Assembly: GCA_016705695.1 (NCBI GenBank)
Contig: JADJLA010000003.1
Span: forward strand, 248,001-312,000
Direction: 5' to 3'
Source of the DNA: Sphingobacteriaceae bacterium
GTDB lineage: Bacteria; Bacteroidota; Bacteroidia; B-17B0; Aurantibacillaceae
DNA: 64,000 nucleotides
Both the position numbers and the translations under genes were made by a program. Positions 34,485 to 42,979 of this stretch are shown piece after piece (within the stretch, counting starts at the first letter, position 1; every line of letters begins with the position of its first letter). The notes below the pieces were generated by a model that had not been told where the DNA came from, made no database searches, and saw only the letters and a list, made by a program, of their open reading frames with translations.

Positions 34485-34913
34485 TCACTGGATCTTAAAC
34501 CGTATAGGCAAATTATAAAAAATATTCACGGCTACTCCGGTTTGCTTAGCAGGCTTCCAAATAGGCATTAATTTAACCAATCGTATTGCTTCTTTATCAC
34601 ACTCTGGGCAACCTGTAATTCCCTTTATAACATCTATATCAATTATTTCACCGGTCTTATAAATTAAAAGTTTCATGTAACAGGTTCCACTTATACCTGC
34701 ATCACGCGCAGATTGCGGATATACAAAATTATTTTTGATGAATTCGTTAAGGGCAACAGGGCCTCCCGGAAACTCAGCTTGTTCTTCGGTGATGGTAAAT
34801 ACCTCAAGTTTTGAAATATCGAACTCAGTTTCTTTTTTAATTTTAATAGTATCTATTTGTGAAAAGGAATTGCAACAGGAGATCAATAAAGCGATTATAA
34901 AAACGTGTTTCAT
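34485..34913 (-). CDS. TonB C-terminal-domain protein, secreted
   Basis: 142 aa with a signal peptide (MKHVFIIALLISCCNSFSQ) rather than a long anchor. The rest is one TonB C-terminal domain: FIKNNFVYPQSARDAGISGT, YMKLLIYKTGEIIDIDVIKG, CDKEAIRLVKLMPIWKPAKQ and VNIFYNLPIRFKI. The lone domain without a Pro-rich linker is typical of many Bacteroidota periplasmic TonB-like proteins. Some partner with regulators such as M56 proteases, which are absent here. It interrupts the tandem array of T9SS paralogs on the opposite strand. Role unknown; energy transduction to TonB-dependent receptors is unlikely without an anchor. Confidence 0.85.
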   Translation of the reverse strand: MKHVFIIALLISCCNSFSQIDTIKIKKETEFDISKLEVFTITEEQAEFPGGPVALNEFIKNNFVYPQSARDAGISGTCYMKLLIYKTGEIIDIDVIKGITGCPECDKEAIRLVKLMPIWKPAKQTGVAVNIFYNLPIRFKIQ

Positions 34914-35269
34914 TTATCTAAGATACTTTTAATAAGTGAGTTCAAAGAGTCGCTTTTTAAAAGTGGTGAGGTTTCTTTTAAAAATGGAAGCTCGAATTGA
35001 GCTCCGTATATTCAGAATTAAACAGAGGCTTTATCCCGGTTATTTAACCCAAAATCATTAACAAATAGTAAGCTCTAAGTTAATTTTTGGTCTAAAATGA
35101 GGGTTAATTAACCGCAAAGTCCTTGATACGCGCGGATTTGAGCTAAATTGTTGAAAAACAGGACGTAACCATCAAAAAATTTTCAATTCAAGGTTTTTTG
35201 ACTTATATTTGGGTTTGCTTGCCCTAAATGGGTAAAGCAGAAGAAAACTTTATTTAAATCGAATTAAAA
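34914..35269. other. Intergenic region before paralog 2
   Basis: 356 bp, no gene. TATATTTG (35205-35212 region), a TAnnTTTG -7 match, lies about 60 bp before the start of paralog 2 without a clear -33 TTG at the right spacing. A few direct T-runs; no terminator seen. Confidence 0.45.
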
Positions 35270-37042
35270 ATGAAAAAACTTTTTACAATTTTTCTTTTAT
35301 ATGCAACTTTTTGTACACAGGCACAAGGTCCTGTTATCGAAGCAACTTATTTTCCTGTTGTAAATACTAAGATCAAGCAGGTATGGGACATCACTACGGG
35401 CAGCTTAACTGTACCAGGTACTGGCGAGAATAAAGTTTGGGATTATCGCATCACAAATGGGCAATTTACAAATCCAATTGATACTACAGATTATGAGTTT
35501 CTGGATCCTTCTACATCGCCATACTCATCAATGTTTCCAAATGCAACGCATGTCACCTATATAAGCAATCCTCAAGGTGGTTTAGCAGATTCTATGTATG
35601 TTTTTTGGGAGATCAACTATGATGGCATGCATTACCTTGGTGGGTATAATGTAAAAACTCAGATTGATTCATCGTATATAAACACCAAAAAAGAATTTTA
35701 CGCGCCGCTTACTGGTGGTTATCTTTCAAACTTTCACGACACAAGCTACGCGGTTGGTTATGCGGTAAACTATAATAACATGGGTTTTAGAGCAAAGATC
35801 AAATCGCAGAAAATTAAATTTAGTTACTATGCAGGCTTTGGAACTTTAAAGCTGCCAAATGGAACCTATAATAATGTAGCTTTACTCATTGAAAAAGCTA
35901 AAAAGATCGATAGTATTTTTATCGATTTTGCAAATAATGGCAATTATACATATGTTGGTCCGCCGCAAACTAGTTCAAGTACATATTACCAGTTTATGAG
36001 AAACAATACATTTGGATCAAATCTATTGGCATACATGGTAGGTAATTATAGCGGAACTGCAGTTGATTATGGCTGGTACACATTACCTGTTGATTTTGGT
36101 TCTATATCTGGAACAGCTTTCACAAGTACAACTGAAACTACACCAATAACGCAAGGTGAAGCTTATTTGTATCGCGAAAATTCAAACTTTACAAAGAACG
36201 ATATTCTAGCTAAAGCAAAAATTAACTCAAGCGGTTATTATAATTTTGATAGTATTCCTTACGGGCTATATCGCATTGCGATCCGTCCTGATCCGGCACT
36301 TTATCCAACATCAATGATCACTTATGTTGGTGATACAACAAACTGGATCAATGCTTTAACAATTACAACAACAACATTAACCTCACCGGGGCATAACGTT
36401 CATGTGAAATCTCACCAAGCGCCATCAGGTACAAACAATTTACACGGTCAAGTAATGTTGAATCTTGGATTGCAAAAAAGTGCAATCGCAAGCATGGCGT
36501 CAAATCCAATTCCGGGTGTTGGTATCGTTGTGAAACGTAATCCGGGCTCAAGTACAGCTCGTACAATGGTAACAGATCCTAATGGAGAGTTTGATCTTGG
36601 TACATTAGAGAATGGAGGCTATGTATTGTTTGTAGATATTCCCGGAATGCACATGACGGGAACGTATAGCTTTAATGTGAGCGGCACCTCAACTATTAGC
36701 GGCTTAGATTATACAGCAGGAACAGATTCGATCCATCCGAACAATTCAATTATTGGTATCAAAGAATTAAAAAATTCTGCAGGAGGGTTTATGAGCGCTT
36801 ATCCTAATCCTTACACGTTAAATTCAACTATTGCAGTTAATTTAACCGAGTCAGATGATATCACTCTGGAAGTTTATAGTGTACTTGGGTCAAAGATACA
36901 AACACTCGACAAAGGAATGAAGAACGCCGGAACTTACACGTATAATTTCAGCGCTAAAAAACTAAATTACAGTTCAGGAATTTATTTTGTAAAACTGACT
37001 GTGGGAAACAAAACGGATGTAATAAAATTAATTGAAGAATAA
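35270..37042 (+). CDS. T9SS type A secreted protein, tandem paralog 2 of 3
   Basis: 590 aa, signal LFTIFLLYATFCTQAQ. Same layout as paralog 1: GPVIEATYFPVVNTKIKQVW start, GTLKLPNGTYNNVALLIE, DSIPYGLYRIAIRPDPALYP, the near-invariant NPIPGVGIVVKRNPGSSTAR, GGYVLFVDIPGMHMTGTYSF, and a type A sorting domain (SAYPNPYTLNSTIAVNLTES). Conservation is high in the second beta-sandwich and lower in the N-terminal domain. Separated from paralog 3 by only 18 bp, so they form an operon. Function unknown. Confidence 0.85.
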   Translation: MKKLFTIFLLYATFCTQAQGPVIEATYFPVVNTKIKQVWDITTGSLTVPGTGENKVWDYRITNGQFTNPIDTTDYEFLDPSTSPYSSMFPNATHVTYISNPQGGLADSMYVFWEINYDGMHYLGGYNVKTQIDSSYINTKKEFYAPLTGGYLSNFHDTSYAVGYAVNYNNMGFRAKIKSQKIKFSYYAGFGTLKLPNGTYNNVALLIEKAKKIDSIFIDFANNGNYTYVGPPQTSSSTYYQFMRNNTFGSNLLAYMVGNYSGTAVDYGWYTLPVDFGSISGTAFTSTTETTPITQGEAYLYRENSNFTKNDILAKAKINSSGYYNFDSIPYGLYRIAIRPDPALYPTSMITYVGDTTNWINALTITTTTLTSPGHNVHVKSHQAPSGTNNLHGQVMLNLGLQKSAIASMASNPIPGVGIVVKRNPGSSTARTMVTDPNGEFDLGTLENGGYVLFVDIPGMHMTGTYSFNVSGTSTISGLDYTAGTDSIHPNNSIIGIKELKNSAGGFMSAYPNPYTLNSTIAVNLTESDDITLEVYSVLGSKIQTLDKGMKNAGTYTYNFSAKKLNYSSGIYFVKLTVGNKTDVIKLIEE

Positions 37043-37060
37043 AATAAAACAAAGAATAAA

Positions 37061-38833
37061 ATGAAAAAATTAATTACCCTTACGGCATTAGTAGTGTCAA
37101 CAGTTGTGTTGGCACAAACACCAACGGCTCCAGTTATCGAGGCAACGTATTACCCAGTGAAGAATACGTCTATTAAACAAGTTTGGGATACCACAACAAA
37201 TATGACAGTTCCGGCAACTGGCACTAACATCACCTGGGATTACACATTTGCTAATGGTAAATTCACAAATATTTGTGACACGTTCAGTTTTAAATTCATT
37301 GACCCATCGCAAACACCTTACAATAGTCATTTTCCGACGGCAACACACGCAACGTTTGTAAGAACACCATTTCAAAATCCATCGGATTCACTTTACAATT
37401 ACTGGCAAGTGAATTATAACGGTTTATTTAACCAGGGAGGATATAATATTAAGAATGCGTTTGACTCAACGATAATAAACACACCGCAGGAGTTCTTCGC
37501 GCCAAGCCTTATCACTTACCAGGATTCATACACGGACACTGTTTACGCCGTTCTTTTCGCGAATAATTTTAGTGGTCAAAGAGTAAAGATCAAAGACAGA
37601 AAAATAAAAACGTTGACCTATACTTCATGGGGAACTTTAAAACTTCCTAATGGAACTTATAACAATGTTGCATGCGTTAAAGAATTACATGCAACACTGG
37701 ATAGCATTTTTGTAGATTGGCCTCCGCACGATGGGAATTACGTGTCTGCGGGAGCATTTCCGAGTAGCTCTACTGTATATCACTTCTTCCGCAACAACAC
37801 CTTTGGTTCGGCTTATTTAATGTATTTGTCGGCAAATGCTGCTAATACAGTTGTAGATTATGGTTGGTATACTATGCCGGTTGATTTCGGTTCTATAACA
37901 GGAACCGTTTATACGAGCACCACCGAAGCAACACCGATTACTAGCGGCGAAGCTTATTTGTATCGCGAGAATTCGAATTTTGTAAGACAAGATATTCTTG
38001 CAAAAACGCAAATAGACGGAAGTGGAAATTATAAATTCGATAGCATTCCTTATGGAGAATACCGCATTGCTGTTCGTCCTACGCCATCCGTTTATCCAAA
38101 CGCATTGATAACTTATTTTGGTGATACCACAAATTGGATCGATGCAACATCTATCATCACAACAACATTAACTTCACCTGGTCATAAGATTCACGTGCGA
38201 TTCCATCCAACACCTGCTGGAAATAATAATCTTCACGGGCAATTGAATCTTAACTTAGGCATACAACGCAGTGCGCATGCAAGCATGGCATCCAACCCAA
38301 TTCCGGGTGTAGGTATTGTTGTAAAGCGTAATCCGGGTTCAAGTACTGCGCGCACCATGGTAACAGACCCTAATGGAGAGTTTGATCTTGGCGCATTGGA
38401 AAATGGTGGTTATGTATTGTTTGTTGATATTCCGGGAATGCACATGACAGGAACTTATAGTTTTAACGTAAGTGGTACATCTTCGGTTACCGGCTTAGAT
38501 TTTACAGTTGGAACAGATTCTATACACCCATTCAACTTTGCTATAAGCGTAAAAGAACTTAAAAATTCACAAGGTGGTTTTATGACCGCTTATCCAAATC
38601 CTTACACGTTAAATTCAACCATCGTATTGAATTTACCACAATCTGATGATATCACATTGGAAGTATACAACGTGCTTGGCGCAAAGATACAAACCCTTGA
38701 TAGCGGTACAAAACAAGCAGGAACACATACATACAGTTTTAGCGCTAAAAAACTGAATTATAGTGCGGGAGTATATTTTGTAAAGCTAACCGTAGGTAAT
38801 AAAACCGATGTTATAAAGATCATTGAACAGTAA
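37061..38833 (+). CDS. T9SS type A secreted protein, tandem paralog 3 of 3
   Basis: 590 aa, signal LITLTALVVSTVVLAQ, then APVIEATYYPVKNTSIKQVW. It shares with paralog 2 the exact TMVTDPNGEFDLG and IPGMHMTGTYSFNVSGTS segments and the type A sorting domain start AYPNPYTLNSTIVLNL. It is last of the array and followed by a strong terminator, so the transcription unit ends here. Cell-surface or released protein; no enzymatic motif is seen. Nucleotide differences in the conserved block are few, mostly synonymous, pointing to recent duplication or gene conversion. Confidence 0.85.
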   Translation: MKKLITLTALVVSTVVLAQTPTAPVIEATYYPVKNTSIKQVWDTTTNMTVPATGTNITWDYTFANGKFTNICDTFSFKFIDPSQTPYNSHFPTATHATFVRTPFQNPSDSLYNYWQVNYNGLFNQGGYNIKNAFDSTIINTPQEFFAPSLITYQDSYTDTVYAVLFANNFSGQRVKIKDRKIKTLTYTSWGTLKLPNGTYNNVACVKELHATLDSIFVDWPPHDGNYVSAGAFPSSSTVYHFFRNNTFGSAYLMYLSANAANTVVDYGWYTMPVDFGSITGTVYTSTTEATPITSGEAYLYRENSNFVRQDILAKTQIDGSGNYKFDSIPYGEYRIAVRPTPSVYPNALITYFGDTTNWIDATSIITTTLTSPGHKIHVRFHPTPAGNNNLHGQLNLNLGIQRSAHASMASNPIPGVGIVVKRNPGSSTARTMVTDPNGEFDLGALENGGYVLFVDIPGMHMTGTYSFNVSGTSSVTGLDFTVGTDSIHPFNFAISVKELKNSQGGFMTAYPNPYTLNSTIVLNLPQSDDITLEVYNVLGAKIQTLDSGTKQAGTHTYSFSAKKLNYSAGVYFVKLTVGNKTDVIKIIEQ

Positions 38834-38846
38834 AAAAATTCACTTT

Positions 38847-38884
38847 AAAAAACGCCCGTTATGAATAATTTCGGGCGTTTTTTT
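38847..38884 (+). terminator. Strong intrinsic terminator after the paralog array
   Basis: AAAAAACGCCCG (38847-38858) and CGGGCGTTTTTT (38872-38883) form a 12-bp stem with a 13-nt loop, followed by T. It can also work on the other strand. Confidence 0.9.
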
Positions 38885-38900
38885 ATGTGCCAAATGTATA

Positions 38901-38908
38901 TATATTTG
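38901..38908 (+). promoter_or_regulatory. Possible -7 box of the sensor phosphatase gene
   Basis: TATATTTG matches TAnnTTTG and lies inside a palindrome, CCAAAT...ATTTGG (38890-38909). No clear -33 TTG at standard spacing because the terminator stem lies there. The start would be about 63 bp before the chosen ATG at 38976. Confidence 0.4.
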
Positions 38909-38975
38909 GTATTTTGTGTATTATATATCCTACAATATGTCTATTTTAGATGCACCTTTTAAAAGGCATGTATCA

Positions 38976-41900
38976 ATGGGTAAGTACCTTTGTAAATTAG
39001 CTTGTGCACTGTTTTTGTTTTTGACTTTTTATGTTAATGCACAAACATACCCATTCTCTAATTTAACCATCAATAACGGTTTGTCTAACGAACAAGTTCT
39101 TTCAATTTTTCAGAGTGACGATGGAGTGATCTGGTTTGGAACAAGCGGCGGTGGTATTACAAGATTTGATGGTAAGTCGAGCGAGTATTTAACTGTTAAG
39201 GATGGTTTGGCCGATAATGTTGTTTTTTCAATTGCAAAGGATAAAAAGGGAAGGATCCTTATTGGTACAAATAATGGATTGTCAGTGTTTGATCCTTTTA
39301 GTCATGCTAAATCAAAATCAGCGCGTTTTAAAAATTACACAACCAAAGAAGGCTTAAGTCATAACCGAATATTCTCTATTATGTTTGACGAGAATGGTGT
39401 GGCTTTGTTAGGAACAAGTAGAGGTATCTCAACATTTAAGGATTCTATTTGCGGGAAATTACATGTAGATGCTAAACTAGATACCTCATCTATCTTTCGT
39501 GTGATGAAAGATAGCCAAAGGAATTTATGGTGCAGTAGTTTGGGTGCAGGTGTATTCAAGAATGACGGTAACATCACACTCAATTACACAACCAAAGATG
39601 GTTTAAGTAATGACATGGTTTTTTCGGTGATGGAGGTAGGTCATAATACCATATGGATCTGCAGCGGCGAAGGGTTATTCGAATTAGTGGATGGCAAATT
39701 CGATCTTATTAATCCGGCAAATTTGGATACTACAATAACTTATTATAATTGTTTTAAGGATAGGAACAATGCGTTATGGTTAGGCACTAGTCATGGATTG
39801 ATCAAACAGAAAAAAGACGGCACTTATACTCTGTTCAAAAAACAGAATGGCTTAGTTGATAATAGTATTTGGGACATATTTCAAGATAGGGAATCTAACA
39901 TGTGGTTTGCATCCGATCAAGGTGGAGTTTCTAAATTGGCAAGTGAACGTTTTTACATATACACAACAAAAGACAGCTTGTTGGCCGATGAGATACAAGC
40001 TGTAGATCAAAATAGTGGTAACGGAGAATATTGGTTAGGAACAAAGCGTGGTTTAACTAAATTAAAAAATGGGAAAACAAAGAACTATATTAATAAACAA
40101 CTTGCCGCGGATGTTTCAGAGATATGGGAAATTACACACGATGGTAAGGACCTATTCTATATGGGTACTGCAAATGGTTTAATTGTTACAGGTGGAGAAA
40201 AATTTAACCGTTACAACTGCAAGGATAAAGAAGATCGAATGAATTCGGTTGTGAATATTTTGGTGGATAGTAAGGGAGATATCTTACTTGGAACTCAAGT
40301 TGGCGTTGCACAGTTAAAGGATGGAGTGATCGAACCACGTAGGGATATTGGAATACCTAAAACCTATGTAAGTAAGATCGTTCAGGATCAAAAAGGAAAT
40401 TACTGGTTTTGTACCGACGATGGATTGTTCTTTTATAATGGAAAAACAGTAAAACATTATACCGAAAAAGATGGCTTACCTGCTTGTCGAGTAAAGAATA
40501 TTATTTTTGATGAGAACGATAACATTTGGCTTGCAACAAGTGTTGGAGCTTTGGTTACCAAGAACGGCAAATTTGTAAATATAACTTCAAAATTAGCGCT
40601 CACCTCGCCTGATGTTTATTCAATAGTGAAAGATCACAACCACCATATTTGGGCCGGTGTGTCGGGTGGTGTTGTTAAGATCAATATCGAGGGCGATCAT
40701 AAGTTGAGGTATTATGATGGCGATTACGGTTTTGCCGGTCAGGTATGCAATCAAAATTGTATGATCATTGATAAGAATGATCGGATTTGCGTTGGATGCT
40801 CAAAAGGTTTTGTGATCTACCAACAGGAATACGATAGTGATAATACACTTGAACCTATAACCAAGATAAAACATATCGATCTTTTTTACCGAGAAACAGA
40901 TTGGGATCAGTATGCCGATTCGGTAAGTGCCGGAGATATTCCATATAACTTGGAATTACCTTACGATAAAAATTACCTCACATTTAATTTCATTGGCGTA
41001 AGTTTAACGGCACCCGAAAAAGTATCGTACAAGTTTATGCTCAAAGGGTTTGATACCGAATGGCACTATTCAGATGAAACTGATGCATCTTATCCTAACA
41101 TTGCTCCAGGTAAATACGAATTCATTCTTTACGCTTGCAACGGTGAAGACGTATGGAATAGAGAGCCGGTGATATTTAAATTTGAGATTGCACCCCCTTT
41201 TTGGCGCACATGGTGGTTCTACGGATTAATAGCGGCTATTATTCTAACAGGAATTTATTCATACGTAAAAATAAGGGCGGCCAATTTTCAGATCTTGAAG
41301 CAAAATGAGATCATTGAAGAGAAAAATGAAACATTGCAACATCTGAATTTGGAGATCGCTGAGAAGAACCAAAACATTACTGATAGTATAAATTATGCAC
41401 GTCGTATTCAAAGGAGTTTTATCACTTCCGAAAAAGTGATAAGTAAATTACTAAAAGAGCACTTTATTTTATTTAAGCCACGTGACATTGTAAGTGGTGA
41501 TTTTTACATGGCCTTTGAAATGCATGACAGAACACTTGTGGTATGTGCCGATTGCACAGGGCATGGTATTCCGGGCGCATTTATGAGTTTGGTAGGAATA
41601 AGTATACTGAATGAGATATCACGTTCACGAACATATATTGATACAACAGAGATATTGGAAGAGATCCGTAGAATTATTATTGAAGCGCTTAACCCTGATA
41701 AATTAGAAACCGGCGGTAAGGATGGAATGGATGTTTCGTTGATTTCCATTTTTAAAAAACCCGAGAATGATATGATCAAGATCCATTTCTCAGGCGCTAA
41801 TAATTCGGCATGTTTGGTTTCGGCAAAAGACGGTAAAGTAAAAATGTATGAATACAAAGGGGATAAACAGCCTGTAGGATATTATTCGAGTATGAAACCA

Positions 41901-42146
41901 TTTACCCATCACGAGATCATGGCGCAAAAAGGTGATATTATGTATTTGTTCACCGATGGTTATGCCGATCAGTTTGGGGGATCAAGAGGTAAGAAGTTCA
42001 TGTCGTCTCAACTAAAGCAACATTTAGTTAGTATGTTCGAACTTCCATTACACGAGCAAAAAGAAAAACTGGATAAATTGTTTATGTCGTGGCAAGGTGA
42101 TCTGGAGCAGATAGACGACGTTACCGTTATAGGAATCAAACTCTAA
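38976..42146 (+). CDS. Two-component-type propeller sensor with SpoIIE-like PP2C phosphatase output
   Basis: 1056 aa from MGKYLCKLACALFLFLTFYV. The periplasmic part has about a dozen Reg_prop (YxxxDGLxxNxV) repeats from residue 20 to about 610 (FQSDDGVIWFGTSGGGITRF and similar), then a Y_Y_Y domain (YDKNYLTFNFIGVSLTAPEK). A membrane helix (WFYGLIAAIILTGIYSYV) follows, then a coiled-coil (IIEEKNETLQHLNLEI). The output is a SpoIIE/PP2C domain (PRDIVSGDFYMAFE, DCTGHGIPGAFMSLVG, GMDVSLISIF, DIMYLFTDGYADQF) with its metal-binding Asp residues. The likely job is signal-dependent dephosphorylation of an anti-sigma-antagonist-like or other phosphoprotein; neither the signal nor a target is visible here. 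The next gene starts 10 bp downstream. Confidence 0.92.
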   Translation: MGKYLCKLACALFLFLTFYVNAQTYPFSNLTINNGLSNEQVLSIFQSDDGVIWFGTSGGGITRFDGKSSEYLTVKDGLADNVVFSIAKDKKGRILIGTNNGLSVFDPFSHAKSKSARFKNYTTKEGLSHNRIFSIMFDENGVALLGTSRGISTFKDSICGKLHVDAKLDTSSIFRVMKDSQRNLWCSSLGAGVFKNDGNITLNYTTKDGLSNDMVFSVMEVGHNTIWICSGEGLFELVDGKFDLINPANLDTTITYYNCFKDRNNALWLGTSHGLIKQKKDGTYTLFKKQNGLVDNSIWDIFQDRESNMWFASDQGGVSKLASERFYIYTTKDSLLADEIQAVDQNSGNGEYWLGTKRGLTKLKNGKTKNYINKQLAADVSEIWEITHDGKDLFYMGTANGLIVTGGEKFNRYNCKDKEDRMNSVVNILVDSKGDILLGTQVGVAQLKDGVIEPRRDIGIPKTYVSKIVQDQKGNYWFCTDDGLFFYNGKTVKHYTEKDGLPACRVKNIIFDENDNIWLATSVGALVTKNGKFVNITSKLALTSPDVYSIVKDHNHHIWAGVSGGVVKINIEGDHKLRYYDGDYGFAGQVCNQNCMIIDKNDRICVGCSKGFVIYQQEYDSDNTLEPITKIKHIDLFYRETDWDQYADSVSAGDIPYNLELPYDKNYLTFNFIGVSLTAPEKVSYKFMLKGFDTEWHYSDETDASYPNIAPGKYEFILYACNGEDVWNREPVIFKFEIAPPFWRTWWFYGLIAAIILTGIYSYVKIRAANFQILKQNEIIEEKNETLQHLNLEIAEKNQNITDSINYARRIQRSFITSEKVISKLLKEHFILFKPRDIVSGDFYMAFEMHDRTLVVCADCTGHGIPGAFMSLVGISILNEISRSRTYIDTTEILEEIRRIIIEALNPDKLETGGKDGMDVSLISIFKKPENDMIKIHFSGANNSACLVSAKDGKVKMYEYKGDKQPVGYYSSMKPFTHHEIMAQKGDIMYLFTDGYADQFGGSRGKKFMSSQLKQHLVSMFELPLHEQKEKLDKLFMSWQGDLEQIDDVTVIGIKL

Positions 42147-42156
42147 ACATCAATTC

Positions 42157-42756
42157 ATGAAATCAAAACTTAGCATTATACTTTTGTGTTTATGTCAAAG
42201 TTTTTTGTTCGCTCAAGAAAAAGCCAAAATTGATTCACTAAAAAAATTAGGGCGAGATTCGTTGATAAAACTTGCTGTATACAAAGTTAATGAATCGGCA
42301 TTTGACCCTAAAGGATATGATAGGGTAGTTGTAAAGGCCTACAAAGATAGATTAGTGGTTGAATTCGCTCTTTCCGTTGTGCTTATAGATGGTTCGTGTT
42401 ACTACCATCATTATTCGGTGGCTTTAGCGGGGAGTGGCACCGGTGGTGGCATCCAGGGAAGTTGTGACGAACCAAAATATCATAAATTCACCGGCAAAGA
42501 AAAAAAGAAGATTCAATTCGTTTTTGACGCTATAAATAAAAGCGATGAGATTGGACATTTAAAGGATAATAAGATTGATGATGGAAATACAATGACGATC
42601 ACTGAAAAGTTAACTTCCTATTATGTTGAAATGGATGATTGGTCAACACACTCCTACTATGAGGTAAATAAGATATCAGGAAAGATCTCTAATGCAAATC
42701 ATAAGCATTATGCGCGCAATCATGATGAAAAGCCCGAATATGAGATCATAAAATAG
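42157..42756 (+). CDS. Secreted protein of unknown function
   Basis: 199 aa, signal peptide MKSKLSIILLCLCQSFLFAQ. The mature part has GSCYYHHYSVALAGSGTGGG near residue 95 and an acidic/Lys-rich C-terminus. It lies 10 bp after the sensor phosphatase gene, same strand, so it may be co-transcribed, and may be part of the signal path. I recognise no family. Two Cys residues lie in positions that could form a disulfide. Confidence 0.65.
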   Translation: MKSKLSIILLCLCQSFLFAQEKAKIDSLKKLGRDSLIKLAVYKVNESAFDPKGYDRVVVKAYKDRLVVEFALSVVLIDGSCYYHHYSVALAGSGTGGGIQGSCDEPKYHKFTGKEKKKIQFVFDAINKSDEIGHLKDNKIDDGNTMTITEKLTSYYVEMDDWSTHSYYEVNKISGKISNANHKHYARNHDEKPEYEIIK

Positions 42757-42979
42757 CGCTGTGGAGAAGCAACGATAACATAATTTGTATGAGCGATCAA
42801 ACCATCAATAAATCACTTATTTCGTCTAAAAAATCCGCTAAAACAGCCCCTAAAATGTTAAAATTCATCGATTTTTAACAGGTTCGACCCTTAAATGAGT
42901 GAAGCCTGCGTGGCAGTTATTGAAAATTGGGGCTTTTTCCCTTGGCTTAGACTACTTTAGCTTCATCAAAATCATTGAA

